Shown here: one piece after another, positions 57,991 through 64,000 of the stretch
Layout of the letters: each line of letters begins with the position of its first letter
Position numbering within the stretch: the stretch's first letter is position 1
Assembly: GCA_023375675.1 (NCBI GenBank)
Contig: JALQBC010000002.1
Coordinates: 682,001 to 746,000 of the forward strand
Length of the DNA stretch: 64,000 nucleotides
From: Cytospora piceicola
Taxonomy: Eukaryota; Ascomycota; Sordariomycetes; Diaporthales; Cytosporaceae
Reading direction: 5' to 3'
Position numbers and translations under genes: made by a program
Notes under the pieces: model-generated
Told to the model about the DNA's origin: nothing
The model's input: only the letters and a program-made list of their open reading frames with translations
The model's database searches: none

Positions 57991-59649
57991 GAGAATTCCA
58001 AGTCTCTGCTTGCCAGGAGCAAGGTGTGGAGAATCCGATAAGGGGGCAGAGAAGTGAGAAGCGAACGGACAGGTTCAAGGTAGCACACCGTGAAAATGAT
58101 GAAAATCCCAGATTAGACAAAGTCAGAGAGAACAAATCGCGAGCCAACAAAAGGCTATCGGAAGACCTTGCCCGCGCAGGAGTGAAAGACAAGGAGGTAA
58201 AAAACAAGAGGGGGGTGACACGCTCTGTATTCTTGGGACCAAAATTCACCGTTTATGCAGTGACTGACTACATATGTCGATACCTATACTTCTTTGTTAC
58301 AAACCCACCACGATCGCCGCACGGAAAACAGGGGGTAGAAGAGGCGCGATTCGTAGGTCCCACCGGAAGTACTAATCTGTATACATACGCACCGCTACTA
58401 GTGGCAAGCCCAATCAGACGCACCACCCCTACCCAACCTGTCAACTACCATAATTGCCCAGGTACTCACCTGGAGTGGCCCAATGAACAACGTACCGTTT
58501 TGGCGGGCCCGTATACTCCGCTCAATTGGTAGATAATCTACACGAGCAGCAAATGTCCATTCAAAATAAAAAAGACAGGAAACAGACCTCATAGCCGATC
58601 GGCAAGCCCACTTCAAAATTCAAAACCAACACAACTTACTACTGTATGTGGCAGTGAGCCTCGGAAAGTGGAACGACAGAGCCGCAACCTGATAGGGGAT
58701 GCTATTCTCAGCCACTGGTGCAACAGGCGGTAAATCAGGAATATGACGCGTTGCAAACCACGTCAGCCAGTGCCTGATGTGCTGTTGCAAATGCTCTTGA
58801 TATATGTCATATGTACTGTTTACTAGCACCCCATCCATACATAAGCGGGGTACAAAATTGGAATTTCCAGGAGATGTGGCCTTCGGACCGAAGGCCTCGG
58901 TCAGCTGCACTCCTCGGAAAACAACTCATTATGTTACGATCCCCAGCAACTAACTATGGTCGTAGAGTATCAAGACTAGTGATGGCAAGAGAAACTTCAG
59001 CAGTCAGTCTACTCGGTATGATACGCTTTTCCCCAAACCAATCACTAGATATTTAGAAATGGAGTGTGATACAGGCCACATGGATTAATTTCGCCAGTGG
59101 AGGTCACCTGTGGAGGGGATCAGCAATACTGAGTGCTATAGGCGAATCTCCGTGCGGTATGAAGTCCTGATCTTCCATCGGCCCAATTCTCAAGGTCTTC
59201 GGACAAATCGGTAGGCCTTGTCCCATGGCCTCCACTGGCAACATCAAACCCTCTGGCCTGTACTGAGACTTGTTCAGATGTTGACACTTCCCTTGCAATG
59301 GTCCCCTGTCCCGTTTCCGGCCATGGCTACCAATGTCATATCTTCAACTGGACTTCATCTCTTGTGGGACGCCATTTGCGGCCAATGTCGTTAGCATTGA
59401 TCTTTCCTACCTCAACACACCTGAGAATAATTTTCTCTATTACCCCGAACTTCGTTCTCTTCGTCCGTCCGCTTCTATATCAATCAAACTATTGAACACT
59501 TGCTCATGCTGATGCAGATTTGTTTTCCCGGCACTGGAAGCTAATTACTTAGGTATCTTTCACCTGGGCAACCCAGGCAGCACATGTTCCCATACCGACA
59601 AATATCATATCGTCCTCTGTCTTGATAATCTCCGGTCTTTGCCAACATA
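57991..59649. other. divergent region, P450 / O-methyltransferase
   Basis: 1.66 kb between start codons of the two genes. A purine-rich frame 58026-58532 (168 codons, very basic at the start) begins only 36 nt from the P450 ATG and is probably chance in the leader. A minus-strand frame 58620-58910 (96 codons) reads plausibly but has no known domain. A short precursor gene cannot be ruled out here. Confidence 0.4.
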
Positions 59650-61150
59650 ATGGCTACTAGCCAGGCCCTACCACGAATTGTGCAGCTTGCAGCGACAATC
59701 AATGAGTCTGTGACGAGGTTACAGAACGTTCTGTCAAACAGAGGAATTCAATCGCCTTCTTTCGACGAAGATGCGCAGTTTCTGCTACCCGAAGAGACAT
59801 TAGCTGCTCAGGATGGCATACTCGACGCAACAGCAGAGCTTCATGATCTGCTCCTTGACCCTATGGCTCTAATCAAACAACACGGTGGAGTAAGAGCACC
59901 CTCATGATTACCGTTTCGTTCAAGTACTGACAGTTGTACTGCAGCACAACAATTCCACATGCCTGCAGGCCATAGCACGCCTCGGAATCGGAGGCATGAT
60001 CCCCCCGGGCGGGCGAATGACTTTCGTGGACATAGCCAAGCAGTCAGGGTCATCTGAGGACATGATTCGCCGTCTTCTCAGACATGCAATAACGATGCGC
60101 GTGTTTTGTGAACCAGAGCCCGGCATGGTAGCCCACACTGCCGCATCCAGGCTGTTGAGTGACCCACTTATGAACGACTGGCTCCGGATTGGTACAGAGG
60201 AAATGTGGCCTGCTGCAGTCAAGGTAACGAGTTGACCAAAGGGTCTTGAAGTTGGTGTATTCGAGATCTTGCATGCTGATTATAATTTGTTTCAGATGCT
60301 TGATGCATTGCAGAAATGGCCGGATTCGGCGGAGCCGAACGAGACGGTAATGTCTTTCATCCATTCAGACAAGCATATCATTGACTTACCACCTCTCTCA
60401 AGGGATTCTCGTTGGCAAACAACACAGCCGAGTCCATTTACGACGTGCTTGGTAGTAACCCTGAGCGGGCAGGTCGCTTTGCCAATGCAATGAAGGTTTT
60501 TGCAACGAGCCCCGGTCTTGATCCCGTCCATCTCCTAAACAATTTCGACTGGGCCTCACTAGGACAAGCACGCGTCGTCGACGTGGGCGGCGCCCGGGGT
60601 CATGTCGCCATGGAACTCGCCAGACATTTTGGTAACCTCGATTTCATCGTCCAAGATATGGATAAGATAATCGATAATGCCGAAGCTGAACTTCCAATCC
60701 AGCTGAGACACAGAGTTAGTCTCATTGCACATGACTTGTTCGCACCTCAGACCGTGCAAGCGGACGTGTTCTTCTTTCGCTGGATTTTTCACAACTGGTC
60801 TGACAAATACTGTATCCAAATACTACGGGCACAAATTCCAGCTCTAAAACCTAGAGCGAGGATCATCATCCAAGATGGATGCCTACCGGAGCCTGGCACT
60901 CTATCGTTGTGGCGAGAAAAACAACTAAGGTAAGGAATGGAGCAAACTTGTGCAGAGATAAATACTCATACGTGATAGGTCGGACGATTTGGCCATGGCG
61001 TCCGTCTTCAATGCACGGGAGAGGTCGGCAGATGAGTGGAGGAGTCTGCTGGTAGATGCGGATCCTAGGTTCATGATGAAAGAGGTGATTCAACCGAGAG
61101 GATCAGCCTTGGCAATCATCGAGATTATTTGGGGCGAACACAGTCCTTGA
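59650..61150 (+). CDS. SAM-dependent O-methyltransferase
   Basis: Five exons: 59650-59889, 59945-60223, 60296-60346, 60403-60929 and 60979-61150, total 1269 nt, 422 residues. Introns are 55, 72, 56 and 49 nt, all GT-AG. The N-terminal part is the dimerisation and winged-helix region (ITMRVFCEPEPGMVAHT). The SAM loop VVDVGGARGH is at residues 248-257, with the acidic FIVQDM strand after it. The likely catalytic His is H320 in RWIFHNWSDKYC. The C-terminus EVIQPRGSALAIIEIIWG completes the fold. This is the fungal class that methylates hydroxyl groups of polyketides, phenols or similar metabolites. It probably works with the neighbouring P450, which would supply a hydroxyl group. Confidence 0.92.
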
Positions 61151-61703
61151 GACATCTTCGCAGTGAAGACCCGGGTTATTTCGTCTCCCTTGCATAATTC
61201 CATTCAGCAAAAGAACTCCTATCACTCCCGAACTGCAAAAAGTTGATGAGATATATGGTGGGAATACTTTCAGACATCCATCAATGTTTCCTGTCGATGT
61301 CCGTATAACTACCTGCCCATGACATATACGATAGTCTCTTATGTCCTATGATTCATCTCACCAGTACCCTGGGATTGGCCCTTGTCATCTAAGTACGGTG
61401 TCAGAATTTTGGACGCGTCTCGACACAGCTTGGCCCCCGTTAGAGGCGCTTCTTCAATTGAGGGAAGTTAGAAGGCGGACAAGGTCCTCGGGAGAGGGAC
61501 CAGACGTGGACCATGGCAAGACCGCCGAATTAAAAACAGCCAATGTGCCTTGTAGAGGGCAGCTTCTCCTTTTCTCCGGGCTCCGTGAGCGGACAACCGA
61601 GTTGTGCTCGGAAGGCTTCGACGAGATGGGCTGTGACAATAGACAGTTGTTGTGGGTCAATTTATCCTAGTAGCTGGTAAGTTTGGTGTAGGATAAGGCT
61701 CGT
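61151..61703. other. intergenic between convergent genes
   Basis: About 0.55 kb between the stops of the O-methyltransferase and the amidase gene. The frame 61341-61670 is unsupported. Both 3' UTRs are expected here. Confidence 0.45.
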
Positions 61704-63623
61704 CTAAGTGCTGTCCACGCCAATCACAGGTTTCGTGGACGGCATATCAATCAACTGATCCCCTTGCTCATCAGCCACTAACACAGGCTCAAACCCGTCT
61801 ACAGCACTCAGATACCTTCCGTACTCTTCAAACACTCTACCTTCCGCTGCCTCAACGTACCCAGCCCAACTGAACCATTGGTCTGTTGCCCCAATGGTCC
61901 CGAGCGCAGGGTCGATGGCTCCAGCGAACTCATAGTATGTGTTATTCCAGAGGTAGAAGCAGCTTCCATTTTGACGAGTCTCCAACGTCGGCGTGTCCAG
62001 CGTATGCTTGGTGGCAGGAAATGGGGAAGCGTAGGTCAGATGAGAAAGCACGGTATCACCACGAGTGATCTTCGAACGGTCCAGTGTCGTAATGAGTGTG
62101 GAGTTGACGAAAGTGGGATTGGTAGGAACAATGTAGTCCTGTGCAAAGGAAATCGGGTACTCGTACGACGTAGTGACTGTACGGTTGGAAGTGGCAGGCG
62201 AGAATGCTGTGCTACCATTGGTTGATTGCCACAGCGTCTCGTTATATCCCGCGGCTGTGACGTTCTGTATGTTATTGTAGGACAAATTCTGTTCCCAGGT
62301 AAGGAGGCGAGTACCGGTCGACGTGGTGATGGTGTTCGAAAAGTTCAAAACCCGCTGAGCAGACAGCTCGACGACGAGAGAGCTGTTGCCGCCATTTTCA
62401 TAGGTTGCCGTGGCATAAGACAATTCAAAGGTTGGTTGTGGTGTGAATGCTCGCAGATCACCGCCGGTTGTCTGGTTCCCAGCCTCATCCAGCCATAAGA
62501 ATATTTCACCGCTCACCCACCAATTGCTGGCAATGGTCCCCAGTGTTGTCGAAGAATTATACCCGACGACCCTCAGCTCGAAGGAATGCTCACTTCCATC
62601 GCATAACAGCCCAAGCCAGGGACTGATATCCACATCTATACTGCCCAGGTCGTATGTATCAATACCCACAATGGGCACCCATAGCCCAGGGCTGACACCA
62701 CCTGTGAAGACAACCGGGAAAGGCCAGCTCACACCCGCCAGCTGACCATCGATTAGGACCTGTAACTCGCGCCAGGGACCGTACCCGTTGGCGAAAGCTT
62801 TGCTGAAGGTTGAAGTGAACTGCCCGGGTACGTCCGTGTACCAGAACTCTTCATTCCCATTTCCCGACGCAAAGACAGAAACGACTGCTCTTTCCACATT
62901 TCTTGGAAATGTCAATGATACGGTCGCATTTCCATCAGGTAGCGAAAATACACTTGTCTTATTTGAGACGGAAGACTGGGAGGAGATGGGCAGGATGGCA
63001 TCGGCTGGAGTCACGCTCCCTTTGTCATTGTAGAACAATGCTGTGATGGTCACGTTGAAATTCCCCGTGAACACAGAGTCGTATATGTTGTCCATCTGCA
63101 TGATTACTTTCTGTTCCCCTCTCAGTAATGATGCGTAGGCGGTCATGTCCTTGACGAATGAATAGTAGATCCCAGTGCGAACTGGCATCGCTGTCGTGGA
63201 GCGCCAGATCTCAATATCGCCGAAATACAGAAGTGCTAGACGATCATAATTGATACCGGCAGAATTTATGGTCATGTTGAAGACCACTGTGGTTAAGTCA
63301 CAGCCCGCAGGAGGAGAATATGTCCCTGAACCCATGTCAGTCAAATAGCGACTGGGGGCGGCGGATGGGGGTTGGGTCGTCAGGGTAGACTGACCGACAA
63401 AAGGGGTTCCATAGCTTGCAGTGAAGTCATATTGAACAACGATGCTAGAACATATTGCTCCATCATAGGTCTGGCGAACTGGCGCTTCAACTTGTAAAAC
63501 CTCGAGCGGGATGTGAACCGGAGTGTCTCTATCTCCCAGCGAAGCATGCGGTAGTGGATGCTGAATACCCCTAACGGCCGTGTTCAGCGAGGCAGCAAGT
63601 CCGAACCAAGACGTGAGCCTCAT
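61704..63623 (-). CDS. secreted PNGase A-like amidase (peptide N-glycanase family)
   Basis: A single exon of 639 residues from the ATG at 63623; the frame is open 12 codons upstream only with a GTG. The signal peptide is MRLTSWFGLAASLNTAVRG. The chain matches fungal proteins of the peptide N4-(N-acetyl-beta-glucosaminyl)asparagine amidase A family: VLQVEAPV near 45, TVVFNMTINSAGINYDRLALLYFGDIEIWRSTT split across two strands, NIYDSVFTGNFNVT, WPFPVVFTGGVSPGLWVPIVG, and a GEIFLWLDEAG block. Many NxS/T sequons suggest heavy glycosylation. The plant founder enzyme removes N-glycans from glycopeptides. Whether the fungal members do the same is less well established. No intron is needed. Confidence 0.88.
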   Translation of the reverse strand: MRLTSWFGLAASLNTAVRGIQHPLPHASLGDRDTPVHIPLEVLQVEAPVRQTYDGAICSSIVVQYDFTASYGTPFVGQSTLTTQPPSAAPSRYLTDMGSGTYSPPAGCDLTTVVFNMTINSAGINYDRLALLYFGDIEIWRSTTAMPVRTGIYYSFVKDMTAYASLLRGEQKVIMQMDNIYDSVFTGNFNVTITALFYNDKGSVTPADAILPISSQSSVSNKTSVFSLPDGNATVSLTFPRNVERAVVSVFASGNGNEEFWYTDVPGQFTSTFSKAFANGYGPWRELQVLIDGQLAGVSWPFPVVFTGGVSPGLWVPIVGIDTYDLGSIDVDISPWLGLLCDGSEHSFELRVVGYNSSTTLGTIASNWWVSGEIFLWLDEAGNQTTGGDLRAFTPQPTFELSYATATYENGGNSSLVVELSAQRVLNFSNTITTSTGTRLLTWEQNLSYNNIQNVTAAGYNETLWQSTNGSTAFSPATSNRTVTTSYEYPISFAQDYIVPTNPTFVNSTLITTLDRSKITRGDTVLSHLTYASPFPATKHTLDTPTLETRQNGSCFYLWNNTYYEFAGAIDPALGTIGATDQWFSWAGYVEAAEGRVFEEYGRYLSAVDGFEPVLVADEQGDQLIDMPSTKPVIGVDST

Positions 63624-64000
63624 CCTTGCGAGCGTTCGTCTGTAGCGACGGTAAGACACGACAGTGGGACAAAAGTGAATCTCCGTAGGTGAGCCGTCGT
63701 CACGAAGGAGCGTGCGAAGGAGCGTGCCTGTCTTATCGTATTATTCAAGATGTAACGTCGTAAGTTCGCCTGGGATATCGGCATCTTATCACTGTGGTAT
63801 CTCACTGCATCAAATGAACAGTGGAGGCGGGGAAGGGCCAGGGGGAAGTTCCGGGGGGGCCTTGGTTGATTCATCAAGAATAGGAATAATAGCAGGGCGG
63901 AATCATGGGAGCCCCAAAAGAATTGGACTTTATAGTTTTCTGCAACTACAAGTACCATGGAACAGCCAACCTAAGAACAAAGAGAACGAAGGAAGCCGCA
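63624..64000. other. right edge, promoter of the amidase gene
   Basis: 377 nt at the window end, upstream of the minus-strand amidase gene. No gene start is visible. It contains a purine-rich GGGGAAGGGCCAGGGGGAAG stretch at about 63828-63848. Confidence 0.4.

Noticed and set aside
58026..58532. Basic 168-codon ORF as a possible peptide precursor for the metabolic group
   Set aside because: It starts 36 nt from the divergent P450 ATG in a purine-rich leader and shows no signal peptide, no core repeats and no protease sites.

Overview
This window is nuclear DNA from a filamentous ascomycete (Pezizomycotina, probably Sordariomycetes; the class is a guess). The evidence is short GT-AG introns of about 46-147 nt with CTAAC-like branch sites, fungal-specific families (HET domain, SnaA/NtaA-type monooxygenase, GH12, GH92, PNGase A-like amidase, F-box, BTB), a nuclear tRNA-Glu with a short intron, long gene-free stretches and TACCTA microsatellites. 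I rebuilt the spliced models by hand from reading frames, splice sites and family resemblance. For most multi-exon genes the summed exon length is an exact multiple of three.

Left part (1-21 kb). A gene-poor 4 kb is followed by a coiled-coil protein (minus), then a scarred locus at 9.1-12.1 kb. There a DUF7580-like gene (minus) and a C2H2 zinc-finger gene (plus) meet head to head, and both lack their N-terminal halves. The C2H2 gene also has an in-frame TAA, and a frameshifted second zinc-finger relic follows it. A tRNA-Glu and a conserved housekeeping block come next: a YeeZ-like Rossmann protein, the mitochondrial Fe-S scaffold Isu1, a Ubp14/USP5-type deubiquitinase and the spindle-checkpoint protein Mad2.

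Middle part (21-38 kb). This is accessory and partly decayed: an aspartic-protease pseudogene, a ten-exon divergent protein kinase with a repetitive Gly/Ala/Ser-rich tail, a nested duplicated satellite region, a small hypothetical protein, a BTB/POZ protein, and two gaps (about 2.3 kb and 4 kb) without convincing genes.

Right part (38-64 kb). This is rich in secretory and metabolic genes: an SnaA-type flavin monooxygenase, a secreted GH12 glucanase, a full-length arginyl-tRNA synthetase paralogue that has lost both nucleotide-binding signatures, a secreted GH92 mannosidase, a signal-peptide protein ending in KDEL, and an F-box protein with a very acidic insert. Next come a HET protein divergent from a nitrilase, a P450 divergent from an O-methyltransferase, and a secreted PNGase A-like amidase. 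Nitrilase, P450 and methyltransferase together look like a tailoring-type metabolic group without a recognisable backbone enzyme. GH92 and the PNGase A-like protein could both act on N-glycans.

The most interesting observations are the apparently catalytically dead ArgRS paralogue, the tailoring group without a core enzyme, the head-to-head truncation junction near 10.40 kb and the non-RD kinase with a repetitive tail.
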